Below, in pieces: positions 1 through 7,533 of a stretch of DNA of 32,440 nt. Below the pieces are notes generated by a model. The model searched no databases. It was not told the DNA's origin and was given only the letters and a program-made list of their open reading frames with translations. The DNA lies in NCBI GenBank assembly GCA_937967535.1, contig CALCMV010000199.1, positions 1-32,440 on the forward strand, read 5' to 3'. This DNA comes from an uncultured Saprospiraceae bacterium (GTDB lineage: Bacteria > Bacteroidota > Bacteroidia > Chitinophagales > Saprospiraceae). How positions within the stretch are numbered: position 1 is the first letter of the stretch; each line of letters begins with the position of its first letter. Both the position numbers and the translations under genes were made by a program.

Positions 1-111
1 TTCTTCTTGTGAAAGATTTTTGTAATGTTGTGCGCCAATATTTGTAGCGAACATTCCTAATAAAATAAGACAAAAGCCTCTAAAAAACCATTGATTGATT
101 GTGATTTTCAT
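1..111 (-). CDS. Secreted protein, N-terminal fragment (cut by window edge)
   Basis: An open frame of 37 codons runs from an ATG at 111 to the first base of the window without a stop, so only the start of the gene is present. The product begins MKITINQWFFRGFCLILLG and continues FATNIGAQHYKNLSQEE. A basic start, a hydrophobic stretch at about residues 8-20 and an Ala-Gln junction (about residues 27-28) form a classical Bacteroidota signal peptide, so the mature protein is probably exported. Nothing of the mature domain beyond ten residues can be seen and no family can be named. The upstream side (112 onward) is a long gap, so the gene is probably the first of its unit. Confidence 0.6.
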   Translation of the reverse strand, partial: MKITINQWFFRGFCLILLGMFATNIGAQHYKNLSQEE

Positions 112-159
112 AATAAATCTTAAATTTGTATTCTAAAACCCCCCGTATAATGTGTGCAA

Positions 160-271
160 CATCCTTGGGTGGTTTTAAAATTGTTTGTAAAAAAGTAATT
201 GCAGTCTGACTAAGCTTAGGCTGCGAAAGCTTTGCCGTGTGGCTTTCTAGCGAAGGCGGCACGGCTTTTTT
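160..271 (+). terminator. Intrinsic-terminator-like hairpin, possibly the 3' end of a small RNA
   Basis: GCCGTG at 234-239 pairs with CACGGC at 260-265. The stem extends inward with one mismatch and wobble pairs to a TAGC loop, and is followed by T266-T271. A weaker hairpin (GCAGTCT, 201-207, with its partner ending at 224) lies just before it. No plus-strand gene ends upstream, so it may terminate a short non-coding transcript or one from beyond the window. On the minus strand it would lie in the leader of the gene starting at 111. Confidence 0.45.
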
Positions 272-937
272 GTTTTTGATTACATAACAAATATTTTATT
301 ATTTTACAATAAATATACCATGTCCGTTAACATTCAAACTAAATTGATATGCTTTCGGTAGTGGTATCGAAACTGTTGTTGGTGTAGTAGCTAAAAAATG
401 ATAAGACCGTTCTTTAAGTTATTTTAGTGGATCTTTTCATTTTGGTGTATTGTCTTGTTCTATTGATTAATTTGTTCGTTTACAATGCAATTTACAAAAA
501 AAAAAAAACTAATTGACCAAATTTTTCGGAGTTTTTTTATTTTTATTTATAAAATTTAACATATTATAAAATTGTTTTTTGTGACAAAAAATTACTCAAA
601 ACTCTCCAAAAAGAACTATCTTTCCATTATGCAATTTCAATAAATAAAAAAATATATACTACTATTTTTCTTATTTATTTCAGTTCAATTTGTAGCTCCC
701 CGACGATTGTTACCAAACCACAGCGCACCGTAGCGTAATGCCTCCGGCTTGCGCCGAGTACTATTTGCTTATTTAATAATTTTACAAAAAACAAAAAAAC
801 GTTCTATTCACGTTAATTTAGCATTTGCAAAATAAAAAAATATGCGAAATTTCCGCAAGAGATATGATGAATGAAATAGGATTAGAAATAGAATAGGCAC
901 AATAAAAAAGAGTGGGATTTGAGATATTTGTTAAAGT
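272..937. other. Long gap with no recognisable gene
   Basis: This stretch is very AT-rich, with runs of A and T (for example an A-run at about 496-508). Only very short open frames are present and none resembles a known protein. A small GC-richer patch at about 695-765 does not fold as a tRNA. I see nothing that explains the stretch. Confidence 0.6.
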
Positions 938-1056
938 AAAAGCAAGCGCCATTTCGCAACTCAATGTAGGATGGCGGTTTTTTTATGGAGAATTTGCACG
1001 CTCGCTTATCGTGATTTTCAGCTTTTTATGGTAATTTTAGGCATTTAAATGGAAAA
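938..1056 (+). repeat. Direct repeat copy A (terminator plus spacer)
   Basis: About 112 bp here recur 1260 bp downstream with about five substitutions and no gaps, then similarity fades. The unit holds a terminator hairpin (CGCCAT 947-952, ATGGCG 971-976, T978-T984) and about 70 bp of spacer leading to the next gene. Copy A has lost one stem pair compared with copy B. No gene ends immediately upstream of it, unlike copy B. Confidence 0.85.
947..984 (+). terminator. Intrinsic terminator inside repeat copy A
   Basis: CGCCAT (947-952) pairs with ATGGCG (971-976) around an 18-nt loop and is followed by seven T. It lies about 118 bp before the lipoprotein start at 1102 and would stop transcripts entering from the left. 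Confidence 0.6.
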
Positions 1057-1101
1057 TTATTGCGGCTATGCGAGAGCGTTCTCTCAATTAAAAAGAAAAA
1101 A

Positions 1102-1689
1102 ATGAACAGAATACAAATAGTAATATTTTTGGCATTGACAATAAGTACAATCGCCTGCGTACAAACAAAAGTAATTGAATCAGAAAGCCAAACTAAAAAG
1201 ATAATTGAATCAGAAAGCCAAACTGAAAAGATAATTGATTGGGAATCTCTAACTGAAGATAAATATGCGATAAAGTATCCATCCAATTGGGAAGTCAATA
1301 AAAGTGGGCAAATGGGAACAAGTTTTATTTTGTTCAGCCCATTATTAAATGAATCCGATAAATTCAAAGAAAATGTAAATTTATTAATTCAAGACTTAAC
1401 AGACTACGATTTGAATTTAGACCAATATGTAGAAATATCAGAAGGTCAAATCAAAACTATGGTGACGGAAGGAAAAATCATTTCAAGTGAAAGAAAAAAG
1501 AAGGATGAGCGAGAATATCAAAAGATGATTTATACAGGAAAACAAGGAATCTTTAACTTGAAAATTGAGCAATATTATTGGGTAATTGATAATGAAGCAT
1601 TTGTACTTACATTAACAGGTGAAAAAGAGGAATTCGATAAATATCAAGACATCGGTGAAAAAATTCTAAACAGCTTTGAAATAAAATAA
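1102..1689 (+). CDS. PsbP/DcrB-like lipoprotein with a short N-terminal tandem repeat
   Basis: The product has 195 residues when started at the ATG at 1102. The frame is open from 1060, but only this start puts a basic end and hydrophobic segment directly before a lipobox (STIAC, Cys19), so the protein should be lipidated. Residues 24-53 are three copies of a ten-residue repeat (IIESESQTEK; the third copy is diverged), encoded by a 30-bp tandem DNA repeat at 1171-1260. The rest (YAIKYPSNWEV near the start, ILNSFEIK at the end) resembles the PsbP-like / DUF1795 / DcrB fold, common in small envelope lipoproteins whose substrates are unknown. The acidic protein at 1725 follows after 35 bp and is probably co-transcribed. 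Family assignment rests on overall pattern only. Confidence 0.72.
   Translation: MNRIQIVIFLALTISTIACVQTKVIESESQTKKIIESESQTEKIIDWESLTEDKYAIKYPSNWEVNKSGQMGTSFILFSPLLNESDKFKENVNLLIQDLTDYDLNLDQYVEISEGQIKTMVTEGKIISSERKKKDEREYQKMIYTGKQGIFNLKIEQYYWVIDNEAFVLTLTGEKEEFDKYQDIGEKILNSFEIK
1171..1260 (+). repeat. 30-bp tandem repeat, three copies, in the lipoprotein gene
   Basis: Units at 1171-1200 and 1201-1230 differ at two positions. The unit at 1231-1260 is diverged. It encodes a charged linker between the lipidated Cys and the globular domain, where length changes would be tolerated. Confidence 0.85.
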
Positions 1690-1724
1690 AAATCGGCTTA
1701 AATTATAAAAACAAAGTTTGAAAA

Positions 1725-2117
1725 ATGGATTATAATTTCATGCAAAATATTCAAATTGAAAAGTGTTTAAAGTATAGCAATAAAGATAGATTTGAACGTA
1801 TTGAAAACGGAATATATCTCGACTCAGAAGATGAAGACGACACAAAATATAGGATGACAATTTCTTATGAATTAGTAAATGAAACTGAAGGAAACAACAA
1901 TCAGTACCCATTAGAAGATATTTTAGATAAATATTTCATTTATGTTTCTGATTTTTTAGAGGCTGAAAATGAAAAAGAATCAAACAGATATAAATACGAA
2001 TTAGGAGGCGAATTAGAAGATTTGAAAAAAGCACAAGAAATAATTGGTAAAAAAGTATTTAATCGAGAGTTCAAAGATGAAGACGGACAAACACGAGTAA
2101 AATTAGCAATTGAATAA
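1725..2117 (+). CDS. Acidic hypothetical protein
   Basis: This 130-residue protein is rich in Glu, Asp, Lys and Asn, with no signal peptide or membrane segment, so it is probably cytoplasmic. I do not recognise a family. A predicted strand-rich centre (KYRMTISYELVNE) is followed by helix-forming acidic segments (about residues 60-115). It lies 35 bp after the lipoprotein gene on the same strand and is followed by a terminator at 2206-2244, so the two probably form one transcript. Both sit inside the segment bracketed by the direct repeats, which suggests they arrived or were duplicated together. An in-frame ATG six codons in is an alternative start. Confidence 0.6.
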   Translation: MDYNFMQNIQIEKCLKYSNKDRFERIENGIYLDSEDEDDTKYRMTISYELVNETEGNNNQYPLEDILDKYFIYVSDFLEAENEKESNRYKYELGGELEDLKKAQEIIGKKVFNREFKDEDGQTRVKLAIE

Positions 2118-2197
2118 AAAAACTACACACAATAAATAAGACTTCATGCGGTACACCCTGCCAAGCAAGAAGCTAATGCAATACAAAAAACAAATTC

Positions 2198-2316
2198 AAA
2201 AGCAACCGCCATTCCGCAACTCAATGTAGGATGGCGGTTTTTTTGTGGAGAATTTGCACGCTCGCTTATCGTGATTTTCAGCTTTTTATAGTAATTTTAG
2301 GCATTTGAATGAAAAA
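2198..2316 (+). repeat. Direct repeat copy B (terminator plus spacer)
   Basis: This is the second copy of the repeat at 938-1056, offset by exactly 1260 bp. It contains the better formed terminator and ends about 53 bp before the start codon at 2369. Each copy lies upstream of a gene start at a similar distance. Confidence 0.85.
2206..2244 (+). terminator. Intrinsic terminator after the lipoprotein/acidic protein pair
   Basis: CCGCCAT (2206-2212) pairs with ATGGCGG (2231-2237), a 7-bp GC-rich stem with an 18-nt loop, followed by T2238-T2244. It lies about 90 bp after the stop at 2117. Confidence 0.75.
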
Positions 2317-2368
2317 TATACGTAATCGTGTATTTTGAAGTTAGCAAACATCAAAGTAAAAAATAAAA

Positions 2369-3784
2369 ATGAACGAAATAAAATTGTACGGGGCGGATTG
2401 GTGTCCTGATTGCCGAAGAGCCAAGACATTCTTGAAAGAAAACAATGTTGCTTACGAATTTATTGATGTGGATTTAGATAAATCGGCGACAAGCTTGGTA
2501 GAATCTATCAATAAAGGCAAACGCATAATTCCTACCCTAATCATTAACGGGAAGTCCTATACCAATCCCGATAATGATGAATTGGCATCCGTATTGGGTA
2601 TCAATAAAAATCATCGGGTCATTGTATATGGGGCAGATTGGTGTCCTGATTGCCGTAAATCAAAAGCATTTTTGAAAGACAATAAAATCAATTTTCAGTA
2701 CATCGAAATTGACAAAAAAGAAAATGAATGGGCGATACCCATTATTACCAAAATCAATAATGGAAAACGAAAAATTCCAACGATTCTTATTAATGATGAT
2801 ATTGTCTTGGTCGAGCCTGAAAATGAAGAATTGCGTCAAGCACTTCAATTAGACCAAATCAAGGAGGAACATATATTCGATACCGTCATTATTGGAGGTG
2901 GTGCAGCAGGATTGACTACTTCAATCTATGCACAAAGGGATAGATTTGATACGCTTATTCTCGAAAAGAAAACCATTGGCGGTAATGCTTTTTTAACGGA
3001 GAAAATCGAAAATTATCCGGGTTTTACCTCTATTTCCGGCCCTGCCTTAATGGATAAAATGGAAGAACAAGCAAGGGTATATGGTGCAGTAATCAAAACC
3101 GGCGAAGATGTACTCGCCATTGAAAAAGAAAAAGGAAACTTCAAAATAAAGACGAAGAGCAATGAATATACAGGCAAGTCGGTTGTATTATCAACAGGTT
3201 CTACCTATCGTCAGTTGAACATTGCCGGCGAATCGGAATTGATTGGTTCAGGCGTACATTTTTGTGCTACTTGCGACGGGGCATTTTATAGAGACCGGGA
3301 TATTATCGTGGTGGGTGGTGGAAATTCTGCTTTAGAGGAAGGTATTTTTTTAGCAGGATTTGTTAAAAGTGTGAAAATCATCAATATAATGCCTGAATTT
3401 TCGGCATCAGCAACTTATATCGAAAAATTGCCTTCCATTAAAAATATCTCCACCTATATGAATAAAACTTCCGTTGAATTTGTGGCTGATGAAAATGGAT
3501 TGTTCAAAGGGCTGCTAATTGAGGATAATGAAACGAAGGAACAGGAGTTGATTAGCGCAGATGGTGCTTTCATTTTTATAGGCTTGATACCGAATACGGA
3601 GTCTTTCAAAAATTTAGTAGAGTTGAATGAACGAGGCTTTATTAAAACTAAGGGTTTGGCAGAAACTTCTGTTAAAGGAATCTTTGCAGCAGGAGATTGT
3701 CGGGAAGGGGCTATAGCCCAAGTAGCCGCTGCAACCGGTGAAGGCGTATTGGCAAGCTATGGGATTAGAAATTATTTGAAATAA
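2369..3784 (+). CDS. Double glutaredoxin-thioredoxin reductase fusion
   Basis: This 471-residue protein has three parts. Residues 1-80 and 81-160 are two mycoredoxin-like glutaredoxin domains, each with WCPDC (11-15 and 91-95), an INxGKR.IPT cis-proline segment and a conserved acidic tail. Residues 168-471 are a full low-molecular-weight thioredoxin reductase: FAD-binding GGGAAG (176-181), redox CATC (299-302), NADPH-binding GGGNSA (316-321) and the closing GIFAAGDCR (437-445). The expected activity is electron flow from NADPH through FAD and CATC to the fused glutaredoxin dithiols, in the cytoplasm. The two glutaredoxin segments are 240 bp apart and nearly identical around the active site at DNA level, so they arose by tandem duplication. 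The layout recalls AhpF, which also carries two thioredoxin folds before a reductase, but AhpF keeps only one CxxC. No ahpC is adjacent. The start codon lies directly before the first domain. Confidence 0.92.
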   Translation: MNEIKLYGADWCPDCRRAKTFLKENNVAYEFIDVDLDKSATSLVESINKGKRIIPTLIINGKSYTNPDNDELASVLGINKNHRVIVYGADWCPDCRKSKAFLKDNKINFQYIEIDKKENEWAIPIITKINNGKRKIPTILINDDIVLVEPENEELRQALQLDQIKEEHIFDTVIIGGGAAGLTTSIYAQRDRFDTLILEKKTIGGNAFLTEKIENYPGFTSISGPALMDKMEEQARVYGAVIKTGEDVLAIEKEKGNFKIKTKSNEYTGKSVVLSTGSTYRQLNIAGESELIGSGVHFCATCDGAFYRDRDIIVVGGGNSALEEGIFLAGFVKSVKIINIMPEFSASATYIEKLPSIKNISTYMNKTSVEFVADENGLFKGLLIEDNETKEQELISADGAFIFIGLIPNTESFKNLVELNERGFIKTKGLAETSVKGIFAAGDCREGAIAQVAAATGEGVLASYGIRNYLK

Positions 3785-3816
3785 AACGTTTACTATAATG
3801 TGTTCGCCAAATTTTG

Positions 3817-3834
3817 TCCCGATAATTATCGGGA
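3817..3834. repeat. 18-bp perfect palindrome TCCCGATAATTATCGGGA
   Basis: It lies 33 bp after the reductase stop. The segment 3827-3841 recurs inverted at 3922-3936. Half of a similar palindrome (GCTATCGGGA) occurs near 8836-8845 and a degenerate copy at 24914-24931. There is no T-run, so it is a weak terminator candidate at best. Confidence 0.6.
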
Positions 3835-3997
3835 TGAATGACAAATAAATTTAAATTTTACTTTGTTTTTACTGATAATTAATAATTAATAAATTAAACA
3901 TTTTTTATCATTCAAAATTTTTCATTCATCCCGATAAACTCCCGCTTTCAAGAAGCCCCCGTTAGCTAATCGGGGAAGAACAAAACAACCTCGTCGA

Positions 3998-4075
3998 ATT
4001 GTTCTTAAACTTGTTCTTAAACTTGTTCTTAAACTTGTTCTTAAACTTAAACTTAAACTTAAACTTAAACTTATT
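3998..4075. repeat. Period-6/12 tandem repeat downstream of the M28 peptidase gene
   Basis: Four copies of CTTGTTCTTAAA pass into five copies of CTTAAA. The array lies about 35 bp beyond the peptidase stop codon (4110-4112, minus strand). A related array abuts the deformylase stop at 7051. The gap 3785-4109 otherwise holds the 3817 palindrome and a CCCCG/CGGGG hairpin (3957-3975). Confidence 0.9.
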
Positions 4076-4109
4076 ACCTAGTGGCTTATGAAAATTTAAA
4101 AGATTCCAT

Positions 4110-6029
4110 TTACTCCTGCGGCACATCCGACACAATTCGCTTTTCGCGTTCTGCCAATTCCCATGCAGTCAGGAAAACCAATCGGGCGATGCGTTCCATT
4201 TTTTTATAATCCAACTTATCGGGCGTATCGGTGATTTGGTGATAATCTTCGTGAACGCCACTGAAAAAGAAGGCAGAGGGAATACCTTTTTCCGCAAAAT
4301 TATAATGGTCTGAACGATAGTAAAAACGGTTGGGGTCATCTTTGGCATTGAAGGTATAATCAAGTTCTATTTTGGTATATTTATCGTTCATGGCTTTATT
4401 GATGACATTGAGTTCGGTACTGATGCGGTCTGCACCGATGACATAGACGTAGTTCGGATTGAGGTGGTTTTCATCTACTCTGCCAATCATATCAACGTTG
4501 AGATTGGCGACTGTTTGTTTTAATGGAAACACCGGATTATTGGCATAATATTCTGAGCCAAGCAAGCCTTTTTCTTCGCCCGAAACCGCCATGACGAGGA
4601 CGCTGCGGCGAGGTTGCGCGTTGGTTTCGGATGCTTTGGCGAAGGCTTCCGCGATTTCGAGTACAGCAGATGTGCCTGAACCATTGTCGTCTGCGCCATT
4701 GAAAATATCGTTTTCGCGTCTGCCCAAGTGGTCGTAGTGCGCGGTGATAACGACGACTTCATCGCTCAATTCGGGGTCAGAACCACGAATAAAACCCAAT
4801 ACATTTTCTGCCAAAATATCTTCCTGATTTTTCTGTTGGCGAATGACAATTTTTGTTTTCAATTTGACGGCTTCCGGCTCGCCGGTATCGCGTATTTTGT
4901 TGCGAGCTTTGGTGACTTTAGCCACTTTTTTTCCCATAATCGCCCGCGCTATATCGGTAGAAATGTAACAATTATTGGCATATTTACGCGCCGAATTTCT
5001 ATTGCCCAATACCAAATTGGGTTCGGTCAATTGATAAGCAAATTGTGCGGCATTGATGCGTACATTCGGCTCTATGATGAGCAGGGTTTTGACACCGTTT
5101 TTGCGGGCTGCCTGCAATTTTGACTGCCAATTTGTCGTCCATTCCGAAGGGCTTTGTGTACCGCTAATATGAAAATTGCCTGCGGCATCCTGCGGTTCGC
5201 CGGGATAGACCAAGACGACTTTTCCGTTGACATTTTGCCCCTTGTAATCGCTATATTTTGGGTCGTCGATACCATAACCAAGAAAGATAACTTCTTTCGC
5301 ATCCAATTTGGAACGACTACGATTGGAGGAAGGAAAGGCATAGAAATCTTCCAGATATTTGTAGGTTTTGCCGTTGACTTTTATCTTGATGCCATCTGCT
5401 TCCCAAGCTTCTCCTTTTAATGGATAGGTTTGAAAATAGGTGTTTTCCTCTCCCAAATCGGGTAGTCCGAGTGTTTTGAAATGATTGGCAATGTATTCGG
5501 CGGCTTTTTGTTGACCGCTTTTGCCTGTTTCGCGTCCTTCGTATTCGTCGGAAGCCAAAATCATAGCGTGTTTTTCCAAATCTGTTGCCATAATGGTATT
5601 GGCAAATCGGCTGGCTTCATCTATTACCGGGAAGTAATAATCACCCATTTTCGGTGCCGTCGGTACGATGACTTCTTCGTTTGATTTTACCTGCCCCGAA
5701 GGAATGACCGATACGCCAAGCCCGGATTTTGACGGCTGGTTTTCGACCATTGGCGGTCGGGTGCGGTTGGGTCTGTTGGCAGTGATGCGTCGCTCATTTA
5801 TGCGAGGTGCTTTTTTGTCTTTGAAAAGCAATTCCTCCGAAGCAATCGTTTCCTCTTGCTTGACATCGGTAACTTTGCGCCCGTTGACGGTCTTTTCGAC
5901 CATTGTTTTTTTGACAACTCGCACCGTAATCAAGGTGTCGTAAGTCACGCTTTCCATAACGAGCGTATCTGACTGCCCGTAAGCAATAGTGGAAATGAGG
6001 AGCAACAGTATGATAACTTGGTTTTTCAT
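4110..6029 (-). CDS. Secreted M28 family zinc aminopeptidase with PA domain
   Basis: This 639-residue protein starts with a signal peptide (MKNQVIILLLLISTIAYG, then QS) and should be exported. Residues 20-130 form a low-complexity, charged region. Residues about 200-400 match a protease-associated (PA) insert. The catalytic domain shows the M28 di-zinc set: AHYDHLG (His431, Asp433), GADDNGSG (bridging Asp448), SGEEKGL (base Glu485, ligand Glu486), NVDMIG (Asp513) and DYHQITDT (His597). All ligands are present, so it should be active, releasing N-terminal residues from peptides in the periplasm or outside the cell. rpiB starts about 530 bp upstream on the same strand with about 90 bp between the genes, but no functional link is evident. 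There is no T9SS sorting tail. Confidence 0.93.
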   Translation of the reverse strand: MKNQVIILLLLISTIAYGQSDTLVMESVTYDTLITVRVVKKTMVEKTVNGRKVTDVKQEETIASEELLFKDKKAPRINERRITANRPNRTRPPMVENQPSKSGLGVSVIPSGQVKSNEEVIVPTAPKMGDYYFPVIDEASRFANTIMATDLEKHAMILASDEYEGRETGKSGQQKAAEYIANHFKTLGLPDLGEENTYFQTYPLKGEAWEADGIKIKVNGKTYKYLEDFYAFPSSNRSRSKLDAKEVIFLGYGIDDPKYSDYKGQNVNGKVVLVYPGEPQDAAGNFHISGTQSPSEWTTNWQSKLQAARKNGVKTLLIIEPNVRINAAQFAYQLTEPNLVLGNRNSARKYANNCYISTDIARAIMGKKVAKVTKARNKIRDTGEPEAVKLKTKIVIRQQKNQEDILAENVLGFIRGSDPELSDEVVVITAHYDHLGRRENDIFNGADDNGSGTSAVLEIAEAFAKASETNAQPRRSVLVMAVSGEEKGLLGSEYYANNPVFPLKQTVANLNVDMIGRVDENHLNPNYVYVIGADRISTELNVINKAMNDKYTKIELDYTFNAKDDPNRFYYRSDHYNFAEKGIPSAFFFSGVHEDYHQITDTPDKLDYKKMERIARLVFLTAWELAEREKRIVSDVPQE

Positions 6030-6102
6030 AGCTATGACAATGCTAAAATGTTGTAATGAAATAAGAGCCTGTTATTTTTCAAACTGCAAAAAACGTGCTT
6101 GT

Positions 6103-6138
6103 ATTTGCAAAAAACGAATCACGAGTTGCGAAGCGAAC
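6103..6138. repeat. Degenerate heptamer array across the rpiB stop codon
   Basis: Read on the minus strand, units CTTGTTC, GCTTCGC, AACTCGT and GATTCGT follow each other with period 7. They encode the last residues of RpiB and run past its stop (6119-6121). Confidence 0.55.
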
Positions 6139-6562
6139 AAGCAATCTTGCCAACGCGACGTGCGTGTCGTCCGCCTTCAAATTGGGTATTGATAAATATT
6201 TCGACCATTTCTACTGCTTTTTCTTCTGAAATAAAGCGGGCGGGAATGGCAATGACATTTGCGTTGTTGTGCTGACGGGCAAGGGCAGCGAGTTCGGTGT
6301 TCCAACAGAGTGCAGCACGGATGCCTGCATGTTTATTGGCAGTGATGGCTACTCCATTGCCACTACCGCAGATAACGATGCCGAGTTGGGCAGTGCCGGA
6401 TTCTACATCATTGGCTACCGGATGTACAAAGTCGGGATAGTCTACCGAATCCAGAGAGTTCGTTCCATGGTCAAGTACGGCGATTTTTTTATTTTCTAAT
6501 AATGTTGTCACCGCCTTTTTGTAGGGAAATCCGGCGTGGTCGCAGCCTATGGCTATTTTCAT
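6119..6562 (-). CDS. rpiB: Ribose-5-phosphate isomerase B (RpiB/LacAB family)
   Basis: This 147-residue protein, started at the ATG at 6562, begins MKIAIGCDHAGF, the typical family start. The frame is open to 6640, but the extra 26 residues are Thr/Asn-rich and lack similarity. It interconverts ribose 5-phosphate and ribulose 5-phosphate in the pentose phosphate pathway. Visible motifs are CDHAGF, DSVDYPDF, ICGSGNGVAITANKH with the catalytic Cys, ARQHNNANV and GGRHARRVGKI. Normal family members end at about that last motif; here ACSLRNS is added, encoded by degenerate heptamer repeats. The M28 gene follows on the same strand. An allose- or galactose-6-phosphate isomerase role cannot be excluded, but no such sugar genes are near. 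Confidence 0.93.
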   Translation of the reverse strand: MKIAIGCDHAGFPYKKAVTTLLENKKIAVLDHGTNSLDSVDYPDFVHPVANDVESGTAQLGIVICGSGNGVAITANKHAGIRAALCWNTELAALARQHNNANVIAIPARFISEEKAVEMVEIFINTQFEGGRHARRVGKIACSLRNS

Positions 6563-6693
6563 GATTATATATGTTGTGGTACTGTATGTGGTAGTGCTAT
6601 TGTTTTGTAGTGTGTGGTTAATTTCAACAAAATTAAACATTATTCCTCACTTTCGCTTATCATACATTATAAAATGTAAAAATATACCGCAAA

Positions 6694-6924
6694 GGGTGCA
6701 TCTCAAATTGTCGCATTTTTATTTTTACCAAATGAAAAATTATAGTTTTGTTTGGTAAAAATAAAAAATTCGACAAGAATCAAACTATGAAAATTGGTGA
6801 TAACATTCTGGTAATCAATTCTATAAGGTTTTCGAAAACCTTATAGAATTTGGGTGAAAGACCAAAATCATATCAATTGAAAATACTTTACACTTTTGTA
6901 TATGCGACAATTTGAGATGCACCC
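6694..6924. mobile_element. MITE-like element, 231 bp, with terminal inverted repeats and target duplication
   Basis: The ends are perfect 23-bp inverted repeats (6694-6716 and 6902-6924), starting GGGTGCATCTCAAATTG. The element is flanked by an exact 8-bp direct repeat, ACCGCAAA, at 6686-6693 and 6925-6932. Inside are a 34-bp perfect palindrome (6817-6850, centre TTTTCGAAAA) and a second hairpin (6716-6731 with 6752-6767) next to a partial copy of the left end (about 6768-6776). There is no transposase gene, so it must have been moved by an enzyme encoded elsewhere. Eight-bp duplications occur in several IS groups (for example IS66, ISL3 and IS256); I cannot assign the family. Confidence 0.9.
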
Positions 6925-6994
6925 ACCGCAAAAGTGTCGAATTTATTTAATTTCTTTCACTTAGGCAACTCGCAACAAATAATTGGTCAAAACT

Positions 6995-7050
6995 ACTTGT
7001 TCTTAAACTTAAACTTATTCTTATTCTTAAACTTAAACTTAAACTACTTA
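6995..7050. repeat. Period-6 tandem repeat abutting the def stop codon
   Basis: ACTTGTTCTTAAA passes into CTTAAA and CTTATT units, and the array ends at the base before the deformylase stop (7051-7053). It is the same repeat family as 3998-4075, again at the 3' end of a minus-strand gene. Confidence 0.85.
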
Positions 7051-7533
7051 TCATCTCCATTTAAAGGACTTTTCATCAATGGCTCGCATAGTGCAAAGTA
7101 CGCCATTGAGGTGGTCGTATTCGTGCTGAATGAGTTCGGAAATATCATCTTGAACGTGCCATGTTTTTGCTTGCCAATTTTCGTCGAGATAATGTAAGGT
7201 CAATGATTGATGGCGTTGGACTTTTACCAACAAATTCGGAAAACTCATGCAGTCGTCCCATAGCTCAAACATCTCTTGACTCGCCTCCCTGATTTCGGGA
7301 TTGATGATGATATAGGCTTTGTCCAGATTGAGATAAAACAGGCGTTTCATTATACCGATTTGAGGGGCAGCGATTCCACGACCAAATTGATATTTGCGCC
7401 GAATATCTTCCATTGCACTATGCAAATCTGCCACCCAATCGGCTAGGAGTGGCAGTTCTTCTCTGCGTATGGGAGCGCACTTTTCGTACAATCGCGGGTC
7501 GCCAAGCAGCAATATGTCGTTTACTGTTTTCAT
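7051..7533 (-). CDS. def: Peptide deformylase, divergent type
   Basis: This 160-residue metalloenzyme removes the formyl group from N-terminal formylmethionine on new proteins. Motif 1 is GRGIAAPQIG (51-60) and motif 3 is HEYDH (137-141), supplying two His ligands and the catalytic Glu. Motif 2, usually EGCLS, is DDCMSFP (93-99); the Cys ligand (95) is kept but its surroundings differ. The variant occurs in a recognisable branch of deformylase-like proteins, so I expect activity, but it may be a second copy beside a canonical def elsewhere. There is no signal peptide and the length is normal. The start at 7533 gives the expected N-terminus (ILLLGDPRL). Confidence 0.88.
   Translation of the reverse strand: MKTVNDILLLGDPRLYEKCAPIRREELPLLADWVADLHSAMEDIRRKYQFGRGIAAPQIGIMKRLFYLNLDKAYIIINPEIREASQEMFELWDDCMSFPNLLVKVQRHQSLTLHYLDENWQAKTWHVQDDISELIQHEYDHLNGVLCTMRAIDEKSFKWR

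Noticed and set aside
80..262. 60-codon minus-strand frame overlapping the left-edge gene
   Set aside because: It overlaps the signal-peptide-bearing start at 111 in another frame and runs through the terminator-like hairpin; no family features.
695..765. tRNA or other structured RNA in the GC-richer patch
   Set aside because: No cloverleaf, no T-loop sequence and no CCA-compatible acceptor stem could be formed.
938..2316. Integron gene-cassette array with attC sites
   Set aside because: The repeats bracket genes like cassettes, but they are direct repeats containing an ordinary terminator and lack paired attC core sites; no integrase is present.
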